Positions 1 through 8,876 of a DNA stretch of 64,000 nucleotides are shown here, piece by piece. The number at the start of each line of letters is the position of its first letter. Within the stretch, counting starts at the first letter, position 1. The position numbers were made by a program, and so were the translations under genes. The DNA comes from Trichormus sp. NMC-1 (lineage in GTDB: Bacteria; Cyanobacteriota; Cyanobacteriia; Cyanobacteriales; Nostocaceae), in NCBI RefSeq assembly GCF_001858025.1, contig NZ_LZQD01000004.1:81428-145427 (forward strand), read 5' to 3'. The notes beneath the pieces were generated by a model that was not told the DNA's origin, did not search any database, and saw only the letters and a program-made list of their open reading frames with translations.

Positions 1-106
1 GGTTTCAATTTTGATTCTGTACCGTATGGCTACGCCAAGCAAGCTATCGGCTGACGCTCACGGCGAAGTCTCATTGATCTGCAATCTGTTATAAAAAAGA
101 AAACTC

Positions 107-1018
107 CTAACTTAAACAAGGTTCAATGGTGGCAATTACTGATGCTGAAAGTGTTGGTAAATCATAGCCGCCTTCTAAGCCAAAGAGGATTTTACGAGTT
201 AAGCCTAAACAATATTCTGTGAATAAACCATAATCTTCTGGCTGCAAATTCATACTTGCTAAAGGATCATCAGCATTAGCATCATAACCAGCACTGACAA
301 TTAGTAAATCTGGCTGAAAATTGCTTAAAAATGGGATGATTTTGCTTTCCCACAAAGGTTGATATTCGGTAATATCACTACCGGGAGGAATGGGTAAATT
401 TAACACATTATTATGAAAACCTTTTTCGGAAGCTTTTCCAGTACCGGGATAGGCGGGGTATTGATGTAGAGAACAATATGCAATTTGTGGGTGAGTTTCT
501 ACTATCGCTTGAGTACCATTACCGTGATGTACATCCCAGTCTAAGATGGCAACACGGTTAATTCCCGGTTTTTCTAAGGCATAGACAGAGGCAATGGCTG
601 CATTAGAAAATAAACAAAACCCCATCCCTGCATCACTTTCGGCATGATGTCCCGGTGGACGCGCTAATACAAATGCGGGATTTTCTGTGGCTAAAACAGC
701 ATCTATCCCATCCAACCAAGCACTCACCGCCAACAACGCTATATCATAACTGCGGGGGGAAACTGGGGTGTCTCCATCCAAATAACCACCACCTGTGGCA
801 GCAATTTCTTTAAGTTTGTTAATATATCTGGCAGTATGGACTTTTTCTATCCAAGACATCTGTCCGGGTTTTGTGGTTGGGGATAGCCATTCAATTTGTT
901 CGGTAAAACTTGCAGCTTTTAAAGCTTTAACAATCGCGGTTAAGCGTTCTGGTTTTTCAGGATGATAGCGTCCTGTTTTATGTTCTAAAAATTCATCAGA
1001 ATAAATAATTTGTAGCAT
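107..1018 (-). CDS. Histone deacetylase-family protein (arginase/deacetylase fold amidohydrolase)
   Basis: The 303-residue protein carries the class I/II HDAC signature in order: RPPGHHAE around residues 120-127 with the His-His pair H124/H125, the zinc-binding DWDVHHGNG near 160-168, and SAGYDA near 243-248. Family knowledge: zinc-dependent hydrolases removing acyl groups from lysine or from polyamine-like small molecules; bacteria lack histones, so the substrate is unknown (acetoin-utilization and acetylpolyamine hydrolases are relatives). Full length for bacterial members. The ATG at 1018 fits the usual short N-terminus. It stands alone, divergent from gyrA, with a roughly 570-bp gap between them. 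The family is secure; the substrate is not. Confidence 0.9.
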   Translation of the reverse strand: MLQIIYSDEFLEHKTGRYHPEKPERLTAIVKALKAASFTEQIEWLSPTTKPGQMSWIEKVHTARYINKLKEIAATGGGYLDGDTPVSPRSYDIALLAVSAWLDGIDAVLATENPAFVLARPPGHHAESDAGMGFCLFSNAAIASVYALEKPGINRVAILDWDVHHGNGTQAIVETHPQIAYCSLHQYPAYPGTGKASEKGFHNNVLNLPIPPGSDITEYQPLWESKIIPFLSNFQPDLLIVSAGYDANADDPLASMNLQPEDYGLFTEYCLGLTRKILFGLEGGYDLPTLSASVIATIEPCLS

Positions 1019-1586
1019 AAGTAAGACGGCGTAAATTAACTAAATATTAAAAATCTCTAAAAAGCTTGTAAAACATGATTTTTTGATGTTTAATGTTCAA
1101 TTTTTAATTCTCATGGGCGATATGAGTTTGTGGTTATAAAAATGCCAAAAAAATTAACTTAAAATTTAAAATACCACAGATTGCAACTAAATGAATTACA
1201 AACTGAAAAATCAAAACTAAAATATCAACAAATTTCAAATATAAAGCGGCTTTCACTTCTGATATCATGTTGGCTTAATTGTTGATCAAAAAACTCCCTG
1301 CGTCACCGCTTCATCCTATCTGAAGCGTCAGGACTAATGATAAATCTTTCACCAATGACGATATGACTCATGGCTCCTGAATTCTGCTGTAACTGCAATT
1401 GATATAATATTTTGATTTTGAGTTGCTAATCTATTATTGTTTTGTTAGCCATTCTGTCCACAAATTACCTGAATATATGTTAGAATCATATCAAAATATG
1501 ACAATTTTTCAAGATTAATTTGACATAATTTTGCGTTTTGTCAAGTACAAAGGCTAAAATCTACAATTTTTGGAGTTGTTTAGGTT
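1019..1586. other. AT-rich divergent intergenic region
   Basis: This gap of about 570 bp separates the divergent deacetylase-like gene and gyrA and must hold both promoters. I see no open frame with protein-like content. Around 1297-1340 is a fragment with CGTCACCGCTTCATC-like text that recurs in altered, inverted form near 49761-49800 (GACGCGGTGACACGGAG), a dispersed intergenic repeat. No convincing -35/-10 pair or operator could be assigned by eye. Confidence 0.4.
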
Positions 1587-4235
1587 ATGACAACCTCACA
1601 GGAGAGGATTATCCCGACGGATTTGCGAAATGAAATGTCGCGATCTTATCTGGAATACGCCATGAGCGTAATTGTAGGTCGGGCGCTGCCAGATGCAAGG
1701 GATGGTCTTAAACCTGTGCATCGTCGCATCCTCTATGCCATGCACGAGTTGGGTTTGCTGCCCGATCGCCCGTTTAGAAAATGCGCCCGTGTAGTGGGGG
1801 AAGTGTTGGGTAAATTTCACCCCCACGGTGACACGGCGGTGTATGATGCCTTGGTGCGAATGGCGCAGGATTTTTCGATGCGATCGCCCTTAATCAACGG
1901 ACATGGTAACTTTGGTTCCGTAGATAATGATCCGCCGGCGGCAATGCGTTACACAGAATGTCGCTTACAAGCCTTAACTAGTGCTGCCCTGCTGCAAGAT
2001 ATCGAAGCCGAAACTGTAGACTTTGCCGATAACTTCGATGGTTCTCAACAAGAACCGACAGTTTTACCATCACGTATCCCTCAACTACTGCTAAATGGTT
2101 CTTCTGGGATTGCGGTGGGGATGGCGACAAACATTCCTCCTCACAACTTAGGGGAATTGATCGATGGGTTAGTGGCATTAATTCACAAACCCGAAATCAC
2201 CGATCTTGAGTTAATGCAGTATATCCACGGGCCAGATTTCCCCACTGGGGCGCTGGTTTTGGGAACTGCGGCGATTAAAGAAGCTTACACCACCGGGCGC
2301 GGTTCGATCACCATGCGCGGCGTTGCCAATATTGAAACTATTGAACAACGGAATAGGCCGGAACGGGAAGCAATTATTATCACAGAATTGCCTTACCAAA
2401 CCAACAAAGCGGCATTAATTGAAAAAATAGCCGAGTTGGTGAATGATAAACGCATTGAAGGGATTGCAGATATTCGGGATGAGAGCGATCGCGACGGAAT
2501 GCGAATCGTCATAGAATTAAAACGCGATGCTTATCCCCGCGTTGTTCTCAACAACCTTTACAAACAAACTCCACTCCAAGCCAACTTTGGCGCGAATATG
2601 TTGGCCTTGGTGAATGGTGAACCTCAAGTCCTCACCATCAAAGAGTTCTTAAGAGTATTTCTGGATTTCCGCATTGAAACCATTAACAGACGTACCCGTT
2701 ATCAATTACGGAAAGCACAAGAAAGAGATCATCTTTTACAGGGTTTATTAATTGCTTTATCCCAATTGGATGCAATTATTATCTTGATTCGTCATGCACC
2801 CGACGCACCCACAGCCAAAGGTGAGTTAATCACAACTTACGGACTTTCGGAAGTCCAAGCTGATGCAATTTTACAGATGCAACTGCGGCGATTAACAGCC
2901 CTAGAAGCAGATAAAATTCGTCTAGAACACGAAGAATTACAAAACCAGATCGCCGACTTACAAGATATCTTGGATAGACGGGAACGGGTGCTAGAAATCA
3001 TTGAAAGCGAAGTTAGTCAAATCAAAACTAGTTTCGCCACACCCCGACGCACACTTATTACTCACGCGGAAGGGGATTTAGATGATCTCGACTTAATTGC
3101 TAATGAAAAAGTCCTGATTCTTCTCACCAAACAAGGTTACATCAAACGGATGCCCGTTAATACCTTTGAAGCCCAAAGCCGTGCCACCAGAGGCAAAGCC
3201 GGCGCTAAAGTCAAAGATGATGATACCATTGAGCATTTCTTAACTTGCTGCGACCATGATAGCGTCTTATTCTTTAGCGATCGCGGAGTCGTCTACTCTC
3301 TGAGAACCTATCAAATACCCCTTGGTTCCCGTACCAGTCGCGGTACACCCATCGTCCAAATGTTACCCATTCCCAAAGAGGAAAAAATCACTTCCATCGT
3401 ACCTGTAGACGAATTTAGGGATGATGAATATTTGGTTATGCTCACCAAAGGCGGTAACATCAAAAAAACCGCATTGGCAGCATTTAGTAACATTCGCGCC
3501 AACGGTTTAATTGCCATATCCTTAGAAGAAGGCGATCAACTGCGTTGGGTACGGAGAGCTAGAGTAGAAGATAGCGTGATCATTGGTTCCCGTCACGGAA
3601 TGGCCATTCACTTCCGCTGTACCCATGAACAATTGCGCCCTCTCGGTAGAGCGACTCGTGGGGTAAAATCCATGAAACTCAAAAAAGGTGATGAATTAGT
3701 AGGGATGGATATTCTTCCAGCGGCTATTCTGGAAACTTTGAATACAGAAACTGAAGAAATCATCGAAACTGAAGAAATCATCGAAACCGAAGATATCGTC
3801 GAAACCGAAGAACTCATCGAAATCGAAGATAACGAAGATATCGAAAATAACGAAGAAACCGCAGAAGTAGCCAATAACAACAGTACTGGCCCTTGGGTTT
3901 TGGTGATTACAATGGGAGGATATGGAAAGCGCGTACCAGTTGGACAATTCCGCCTCCAAAACCGGGCTGGACAAGGTTTAAGGGCTACCAAATTCAAAAA
4001 CCGCAAAACCAAAGACAAATTAGCCACCCTGCGAATTGTCAACAACGACGAAGAAATTATGATGGTGACAAATCGCGGTATTATCATCCGTCAAGCCGTG
4101 AATGCAATTTCCACCCAATCGCGTTCTGCTACCGGAGTGAGAGTGCAGCGTTTAGACGAAGATGACGCAATTACAGGAGTAGCAATTGTTCCTCCCGATA
4201 CTGGTGATACAGGCGAACTAGAAGAAACAGAGTAA
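1587..4235 (+). CDS. gyrA: DNA gyrase subunit A (type IIA topoisomerase A subunit)
   Basis: An 882-residue GyrA/ParC-family protein. The breakage-reunion domain is at the N-terminus with the catalytic tyrosine in AAMRYTE at Y122, the same number as in E. coli GyrA. The quinolone-resistance region [10 protein letters not shown] places T83 and D87 at the E. coli positions. The C-terminal beta-pinwheel begins near residue 500 and carries a GyrA-box-like RATRGKAG. Family role: cuts and passes DNA, introducing negative supercoils together with GyrB. Odd feature: residues about 719-763 are a Glu/Ile/Thr low-complexity insert encoded by degenerate GAAATCATCGAAACTGAA repeats, interrupting the pinwheel. 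Cyanobacteria can carry GyrA/ParC paralogues, so gyrA versus parC is inferred. The upstream gene is divergent and lnt follows. Confidence 0.92.
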   Translation: MTTSQERIIPTDLRNEMSRSYLEYAMSVIVGRALPDARDGLKPVHRRILYAMHELGLLPDRPFRKCARVVGEVLGKFHPHGDTAVYDALVRMAQDFSMRSPLINGHGNFGSVDNDPPAAMRYTECRLQALTSAALLQDIEAETVDFADNFDGSQQEPTVLPSRIPQLLLNGSSGIAVGMATNIPPHNLGELIDGLVALIHKPEITDLELMQYIHGPDFPTGALVLGTAAIKEAYTTGRGSITMRGVANIETIEQRNRPEREAIIITELPYQTNKAALIEKIAELVNDKRIEGIADIRDESDRDGMRIVIELKRDAYPRVVLNNLYKQTPLQANFGANMLALVNGEPQVLTIKEFLRVFLDFRIETINRRTRYQLRKAQERDHLLQGLLIALSQLDAIIILIRHAPDAPTAKGELITTYGLSEVQADAILQMQLRRLTALEADKIRLEHEELQNQIADLQDILDRRERVLEIIESEVSQIKTSFATPRRTLITHAEGDLDDLDLIANEKVLILLTKQGYIKRMPVNTFEAQSRATRGKAGAKVKDDDTIEHFLTCCDHDSVLFFSDRGVVYSLRTYQIPLGSRTSRGTPIVQMLPIPKEEKITSIVPVDEFRDDEYLVMLTKGGNIKKTALAAFSNIRANGLIAISLEEGDQLRWVRRARVEDSVIIGSRHGMAIHFRCTHEQLRPLGRATRGVKSMKLKKGDELVGMDILPAAILETLNTETEEIIETEEIIETEDIVETEELIEIEDNEDIENNEETAEVANNNSTGPWVLVITMGGYGKRVPVGQFRLQNRAGQGLRATKFKNRKTKDKLATLRIVNNDEEIMMVTNRGIIIRQAVNAISTQSRSATGVRVQRLDEDDAITGVAIVPPDTGDTGELEETE

Positions 4236-4342
4236 AGAAGACACAGGAGGATTCAACGCAAATTCACTTTAGTAAACCTCTGCGTGACTTTGCGCTTACC
4301 TCCGCGTTCCTCTGCGTTAAAAAAATTACGACTGATATAAAG
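4236..4342. repeat. Dispersed 'CTCTGCG' intergenic repeat between gyrA and lnt
   Basis: The gap reads as tandem variants of CTCTGCGTGACTTTGCG and CCGCGTTCCTCTGCGTT followed by an A-run. Related text occurs at 27537-27582 and 34257-34292. This is a common Nostocales-type intergenic repeat. No terminator hairpin with a T-run is evident, so readthrough from gyrA into lnt is possible. Confidence 0.6.
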
Positions 4343-5950
4343 ATGAAGTATTTAGGAAAAAAGCCGTTTTCATCCTTTCACCTTTACGCTTTATCCTTGA
4401 TCAGTGGGCTATTGATGGGGGTGACAGTCGCCCCCGTCGGTGCTTGGTTTCTAGCCTGGTTCGCTCTAGCTCCATTGTGGGTGATAGTTGTTAAATATAC
4501 TAAAAATACCCTTTCCTCCCTACCCCCTGCCTTTATTTGGGCGATCGCATATCATGGAGTAGCCCTATCCTGGATTACTGGTATTTATCCTATGGATTGG
4601 TTGGGTGTTCCAGCTTTACCTGGTTTAGCAATCACCCTTTTTTGCTGGTCATTTATTAGCCTGTGGGGAGGAATATTAGTCTCAGTTTGGGCGGCTTTGA
4701 TGGTAAAGCTAGATCAGCAAAAACCCTGGCTGCGGGTATTAGTTGGTACGGCTTTATGCTGCGGGTTAGAAAGTCTTTGGAGTGCCAGTCCTTTGTGGTG
4801 GAGTTCTCTTTCATACACCCAATCACCGCACAATCTGGTAATTTTACATTTGGGTCAATTGTCTGGGACTAGCACTGTAACGGCTGTGATTGTGGCTGTT
4901 AATGGGTTGCTTGCGGAAGCTTGGATTTATGATGAAAAGCTCACGCAATCGCTCTTAGCGATCCCGAAGGGTAGGCGCAAAGGCGCAAAGGAAGGAGGGA
5001 GTTTAAGGAAAAGTTTTGTTAATCTTTATTTGGTTGTTGGTTGCTCACTTTTAATTATTTCTCATATTATTGGTTTTGTTTTTTATAATCAACCTCTGAC
5101 CCAAAACCCAAATACAAATTTAAAAATCGGCATTATTCAAGGTAATATTCCCAATGAAATAAAACTGCGTCCTGAAGGATTGCGTCGAGCTATTGAAGGT
5201 TATACTGAAGGATATTTAAAATTAGCAAATCAAGGTGTCGATGGAGTTCTTATTCCAGAAGCTGCGTTACCATTTTTTCAACGCAATCTACCACAAACTT
5301 CTTTCCTGAAAGCAGTCAGAGAGAAAGGTGTAGTTGCTTGGATAGGTGCTTTTGGCGAAAGGGGAAACAGCTATACAAACAGTTTATTTACTGTCACTGC
5401 TCAAGGGGAAATTACCAGCCGCTACGACAAATCCAAGTTAGTCCCACTAGGTGAATATATTCCTTTTGAACAAATTTTAGGCGCGATTATTCAACGTTTA
5501 TCACCACTAGATGAACATCAAGTTGCTGGTTTACCAAATCAGGTTTTTGATACTCCCTTTGGACGAGCAATTGTGGGGATTTGTTACGAATCAGCCTTTC
5601 CAGAAATTTTCCGTCGTCAAGCTTTCCAGGGTGGGCAATTTATTCTCAGTGCCTCTAACGATGCCCATTATACAGCGGCAATGTCAGATCAACATCATGC
5701 CCAGGATATCATGCGGGCAATTGAAACCGATAGATGGGCTGTCAGAGCAACAAATACGGGATACTCGGCTTTTGTAGATCCTCATGGGAGAACTTTGTGG
5801 AAATCAGGACATAACACCTACGAAACCCACGCAGAAACTATTTATCGTCGTCAAACGCAGACTTTATATGTGCGTTGGGGTGATTGGTTGATGCCTTTAT
5901 TGTTGGGTTTGGCTGGGTTGGGGTGGTTTTTAGGCGGAACGATTAATTAA
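4343..5950 (+). CDS. lnt: Apolipoprotein N-acyltransferase
   Basis: A 535-residue integral membrane protein: about six hydrophobic segments in residues 10-240, then a nitrilase-like periplasmic domain and a C-terminal membrane segment (WLMPLLLGLAGLGWFLGG). Catalytic triad motifs are visible: IPEAALPF (Glu), YDKSKLVPLGEYIPF (Lys) and GICYESAFPE (Cys). Family role: transfers an acyl chain from phospholipid to the N-terminal cysteine of lipoproteins at the outer face of the inner membrane. Odd feature: residues about 200-222 (AIPKGRRKGAKEGGS) are encoded by what looks like a dispersed repeat inserted in frame in the loop before the last N-terminal membrane helix. ATG 4343 gives a normal N-terminus. 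Confidence 0.93.
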   Translation: MKYLGKKPFSSFHLYALSLISGLLMGVTVAPVGAWFLAWFALAPLWVIVVKYTKNTLSSLPPAFIWAIAYHGVALSWITGIYPMDWLGVPALPGLAITLFCWSFISLWGGILVSVWAALMVKLDQQKPWLRVLVGTALCCGLESLWSASPLWWSSLSYTQSPHNLVILHLGQLSGTSTVTAVIVAVNGLLAEAWIYDEKLTQSLLAIPKGRRKGAKEGGSLRKSFVNLYLVVGCSLLIISHIIGFVFYNQPLTQNPNTNLKIGIIQGNIPNEIKLRPEGLRRAIEGYTEGYLKLANQGVDGVLIPEAALPFFQRNLPQTSFLKAVREKGVVAWIGAFGERGNSYTNSLFTVTAQGEITSRYDKSKLVPLGEYIPFEQILGAIIQRLSPLDEHQVAGLPNQVFDTPFGRAIVGICYESAFPEIFRRQAFQGGQFILSASNDAHYTAAMSDQHHAQDIMRAIETDRWAVRATNTGYSAFVDPHGRTLWKSGHNTYETHAETIYRRQTQTLYVRWGDWLMPLLLGLAGLGWFLGGTIN

Positions 5951-5962
5951 ACATCGACCGAA

Positions 5963-6050
5963 TTTAAATATGCGTGACCTAAAGCCCTTGTAGAGACGTT
6001 CCATGGAACGTCTCTACAATATTTACCGGAGATGTCTAATAGATACACCA
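5963..6050 (+). repeat. Dispersed palindromic element, copy 1
   Basis: The core is a perfect 32-bp palindrome at 5988-6019 (half-site TGTAGAGACGTTCCA then its complement). It is flanked by TTAAATATGCGTGA on the left and CCGGAGATGTCTAA on the right. The same core and both flanks recur inverted at 7674-7762, and the core plus right flank recur at 26263-26312. Probably a MITE-like small mobile repeat, or a structured RNA element if transcribed. Confidence 0.85.
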
Positions 6051-6310
6051 AATCGCAAGTAAATGATGTATATATATTAGTGGTGAAACTCTTGTGGAGT
6101 GACCATCACCCGCTACAAGTGTACCTCACCCAAATAAAATTTTCTGTATACAATGGCTCTACAATTGGCATATACTGTTTTTAGATATACAGCAGATTCC
6201 TTTGTTATAAGGTACATCATAGCCCCCTCATCGCTTGCGGGGAGGGGGTTGGGGGTGGGGTTCTTGTACCTCAAAGTATCATCATCAACTGACTATTAAG
6301 AGGCATTAAT
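6051..6310. other. Intergenic region with G-rich dispersed repeat
   Basis: Contains no gene-like frame. At 6222-6264 is a G-rich repeat (CCCCTCATCGCTTGCGGGG then GGTTGGGGGTGGGG), which recurs inverted at 51710-51746. The 6100-6220 stretch is AT-rich and may hold the promoter for the methyltransferase gene that starts at 6311. Confidence 0.5.
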
Positions 6311-7639
6311 ATGACAAATTCAACATCTGATTTATGGGCAAAAATTCGTCAACAATTTGATAGTTTGCCATATCCTAATTATCCCCTTGAAAAATCTGCC
6401 AAAAATGATATTAATGCACTTTATCTTCATAACTTAATAACCCCTTATTATCTGAGAAACAAAAAAGTTCTAGACACCAAAGACAGATTAATTTTAGATG
6501 CTGGATGTGGTTCTGGTTTTAAATCATTACTTTTAGCAGAAGCAAATCCTGGGGCGAAAATTGTCGGTGTTGATATATCAGAAGAGTCAGTTAAACTTGC
6601 ACGGCAGCGATTAAAATATCATGGTTTTGATAATGCTGAATTTCATGTTTTGTCAATATATGATTTACCCAAGCTAAATTATCAATTTGATTATATTAAT
6701 TGTGATGAAGTTCTCTATCTTTTCCCTGATATAGCTGTGGCTTTGCAAGCAATGAAAGCTGTATTGAAGCCAGAGGGTATTATTCGCACCAACCTACATA
6801 GCTCAATCCAAAGATTACCTTATTTTCGCGCACAAAAAATCTTTGAAATCATGGGTTTGATGGATGACAACCCAGAACAATTAGAAATAGATATTGTGAT
6901 AGATACTATGAAAGCTTTGAAGGATAATGTCAATCTCAAAGCTACAACTTGGAATGCTTTCTATGAAGGAGAAAACCTAAAAGAGATTATTTTAGCGAAT
7001 TATTTATTGCAAGGGGATAAGGGTTACAGTATCAGTGATATTTTTTCAGCTTTAAGAGCGGCTGATTTAGAGTTTATCAAAATGACGAACTGGCGGCAAT
7101 GGGACTTGATGAACTTATTCAAAGAACCAGATAATTTACCTGCTTTTCTAGGAATGAGCTTACCGGAAGCTTCCATAGAAGAACAGTTACAATTATTGGA
7201 ACTTCTCCATCCTATTCATAGATTACTGGATTTTTGGTGTGGTAATCCTCAAGCCGCACATACTTTTGTAGCATTTTCCGAATGGACTGATTCTAACTGG
7301 GAAAATGCAATAGTACATCTGCATCCACAGTTAAAAACCTCTACCTTCAAAACAAACGTTAGGGATTGTATAAGCGAGGGCAAAACTTTTCCTATCCGTA
7401 AATATCTGGCTTTAACAGAGGAATTTGTCTATATAGATAGCTCAATGGCTCTTTGCTTGCTACCTCTGTTAGACAAACCTTTACCCATGATGTCCCTAGT
7501 CGAGCATTGGCAACAGTTTAGACCTCTTGATCCTCTGACAGCAGAACCTACAGATAAAGTTAAGGTTTTTCAGCTATTACAAACGCTGCTAAAGGTTCTA
7601 GAGGATTTTGATTGCATTATGTTAGAGCGTCAATCTTGA
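6311..7639 (+). CDS. Class I SAM-dependent methyltransferase with C-terminal extension
   Basis: A 442-residue protein. Residues about 58-160 form a Rossmann methyltransferase: motif I LILDAGCGSGFKSLLLAE, acidic motif VGVDIS, and motif IV/post-I FDYINCDEVLYLFPD. The C-terminal 280 residues are long for a simple methyltransferase and have no motif I can name. The substrate is unknown; placement beside a prepilin gene and OGT-type glycosyltransferases suggests a role in modifying surface proteins or glycans, but this is inference. The whole gene lies between two inverted copies of the palindromic repeat (5963-6050 and 7674-7762), so it could be a recent arrival. Confidence 0.8.
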   Translation: MTNSTSDLWAKIRQQFDSLPYPNYPLEKSAKNDINALYLHNLITPYYLRNKKVLDTKDRLILDAGCGSGFKSLLLAEANPGAKIVGVDISEESVKLARQRLKYHGFDNAEFHVLSIYDLPKLNYQFDYINCDEVLYLFPDIAVALQAMKAVLKPEGIIRTNLHSSIQRLPYFRAQKIFEIMGLMDDNPEQLEIDIVIDTMKALKDNVNLKATTWNAFYEGENLKEIILANYLLQGDKGYSISDIFSALRAADLEFIKMTNWRQWDLMNLFKEPDNLPAFLGMSLPEASIEEQLQLLELLHPIHRLLDFWCGNPQAAHTFVAFSEWTDSNWENAIVHLHPQLKTSTFKTNVRDCISEGKTFPIRKYLALTEEFVYIDSSMALCLLPLLDKPLPMMSLVEHWQQFRPLDPLTAEPTDKVKVFQLLQTLLKVLEDFDCIMLERQS

Positions 7640-7673
7640 TTCTAGTCCGTAGTCAGCGATTTCAGGTGCAAAC

Positions 7674-7762
7674 GGGTATGTATCCTTTAGACATCTCCGG
7701 AAATGAATGTAGAGACGTTCCATGGAACGTCTCTACAAGGGTTTCATATCACGCATATTTAA
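7674..7762 (-). repeat. Dispersed palindromic element, copy 2 (inverted)
   Basis: A 30-bp perfect palindrome core at 7708-7737 with the same flanks as copy 1 in reverse order: AGACATCTCCGG on the left and TCACGCATATTTAA on the right. Together with copy 1 it brackets the methyltransferase gene as inverted repeats. Confidence 0.85.
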
Positions 7763-7768
7763 TTTTTT

Positions 7769-7915
7769 CTCGTTCCCATACTCTGTATTCTCGTTCCCAT
7801 ACTCTGTATTCTCGTTCCCATACTCTGTATTCTCGTTCCCATACTCTGTATTCTCGTTCCCATACTCTGTATTCTCGTTCCCATACTCTGTATTCTCGTT
7901 CCCATACTCTGTATG
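7769..7915 (+). repeat. Seven-copy 21-bp tandem repeat
   Basis: Seven near-perfect head-to-tail units of CTCGTTCCCATACTCTGTA plus TT start at 7769, 7790, 7811, 7832, 7853, 7874 and 7895. Each unit carries CCCATAC. The last unit runs into GTATGGG to make a hairpin. 21 bp is two helical turns and seven codons, so the array is open in several frames on both strands, but those frames are artefacts of the repeat. Confidence 0.92.
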
Positions 7916-8001
7916 GGAATGAATTCTAGAAGGCTCTGCCTTCTATGAAAACAGAGGCAGAGCCTCTGTAATAGCATTCCCAGTCGGAGACTGGGAACGA
8001 G
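7901..8001. repeat. Hairpin cluster closing the tandem array
   Basis: Successive perfect inverted repeats: CCCATAC-TCT-GTATGGG (7901-7917), GAAGGC-TCT-GCCTTC, ACAGAGGC-AGA-GCCTCTGT (about 7951-7969) and CCCAGTC-GGA-GACTGGG. The block ends in GGGAACGAG, the complement of the CTCGTTCCC that opens the tandem array at 7769. The whole 7769-8001 segment could therefore fold as one large structure. Confidence 0.75.
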
Positions 8002-8184
8002 ATAGAAGTATCTTGGAGATTTTTCACCAAATACTAAATAGCTGTAAGCCTTAATAAATAAGCTTTTTAGTCTATTTATGCCATCTGGTAAAAAAAGTTT
8101 TTCAGTGAGGTGATATGAAATTGATCAAGAGTGGGTAAGTTATTTTTACAAGGAAACGATACTTCACCAGCAAGGAAAACTACT

Positions 8185-8745
8185 ATGAAAACTGAATTGA
8201 AAGCCAAGTTTATCCAACACCTCCTCGGTAAAAAGAAAGAGAACGAAGGTTTTACCCTGATTGAATTGTTAGTTGTAATTATCATTATTGGTATTCTCTC
8301 AGCTATTGCTCTACCTTCCTTCTTGAACCAAGCGAACAAAGCACGTGAATCTGAAGGCAAACAGTACGCTGGTGCTATGAACCGTGGTCAACAAACCTTC
8401 TACCTAGAAAATCAAAAATTCACTGGTGATGAAGCAGATTTGGGTTTAGGTATTGCTACTCAAACCACCAACTATAAATATGAAGTCAAAAACGCAGCAG
8501 GTGCTACATTAGTAGGTACTGATCTAGTAGGTGTAATGAACGTTGCTGATCCAATTAACTCGGTTAACTTAAGAGCATTTGCTGGGTTAACTGACCTGAT
8601 CCAATCTGGTGGTGCAACTACAACAACAGCAGTTCTATGTCAGACAAAAGATGCTGGTGCATTTAAGGCCACTGATTATAAGATTGTAGCAGCAGTTGAC
8701 GATGTATCACCAATATGTCAAAATAACGCTAAGGCAATTGAATAA
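8185..8745 (+). CDS. Type IV prepilin-like protein
   Basis: From ATG 8185 the protein is about 186 residues, with a short basic leader (MKTELKAKFIQHLLGKKKENEG) followed by FTLIELLVVIIIIGILSAIA, the classical class III signal: Gly at -1, Phe at +1 and Glu at +5 for prepilin peptidase cleavage. A soluble, Gly/Thr-rich C-terminal domain follows with two cysteines (VLCQTK and PICQNN) that could form the usual D-region disulfide. ATG 8185 is preferred over an upstream in-frame GTG at 8131 because AAGGA sits about 10 bp before it and the leader length is typical. Likely a PilA-type major or minor pilin for motility or uptake. A strong terminator follows. Confidence 0.9.
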   Translation: MKTELKAKFIQHLLGKKKENEGFTLIELLVVIIIIGILSAIALPSFLNQANKARESEGKQYAGAMNRGQQTFYLENQKFTGDEADLGLGIATQTTNYKYEVKNAAGATLVGTDLVGVMNVADPINSVNLRAFAGLTDLIQSGGATTTTAVLCQTKDAGAFKATDYKIVAAVDDVSPICQNNAKAIE

Positions 8746-8824
8746 GATAGTTTATGAGATGGCGTTGAAAACTATCAAGTTTCTAATGGTATGACACAGA
8801 TAATTTCATGTAACTAATGTAAAG

Positions 8825-8856
8825 GTAGGTAATTATTTTACCTACTTTTTATTTTA
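8825..8856 (+). terminator. Rho-independent terminator after the prepilin gene
   Basis: Perfect 8-bp stem GTAGGTAA / TTACCTAC with loop TTATT, followed directly by T5-A-T4. It lies 80 bp past the pilin stop codon and about 20 bp before the next gene. Confidence 0.9.
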
Positions 8857-8876
8857 TTATTGTTGTTTTAACAATT

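Noticed and set aside
3608-4087. Open frames on the minus strand of the gyrA 3' end
   Set aside because: They mirror the acidic repeat of GyrA (GAA repeats read as Phe/Ser/Asp runs) and lie wholly inside the gyrA frame.
7769-7915. Possible CRISPR array
   Set aside because: Units are contiguous with no unique spacers.
7612-7977. Open frames with SRSHTLY or IQSMGTR repeats on either strand
   Set aside because: The 21-bp period is divisible by three so several frames stay open; these are translations of the tandem repeat, not genes.
8131-8184. GTG 8131 as the prepilin start
   Set aside because: Would make the prepilin leader over 40 residues; the ribosome site and leader length favour 8185.
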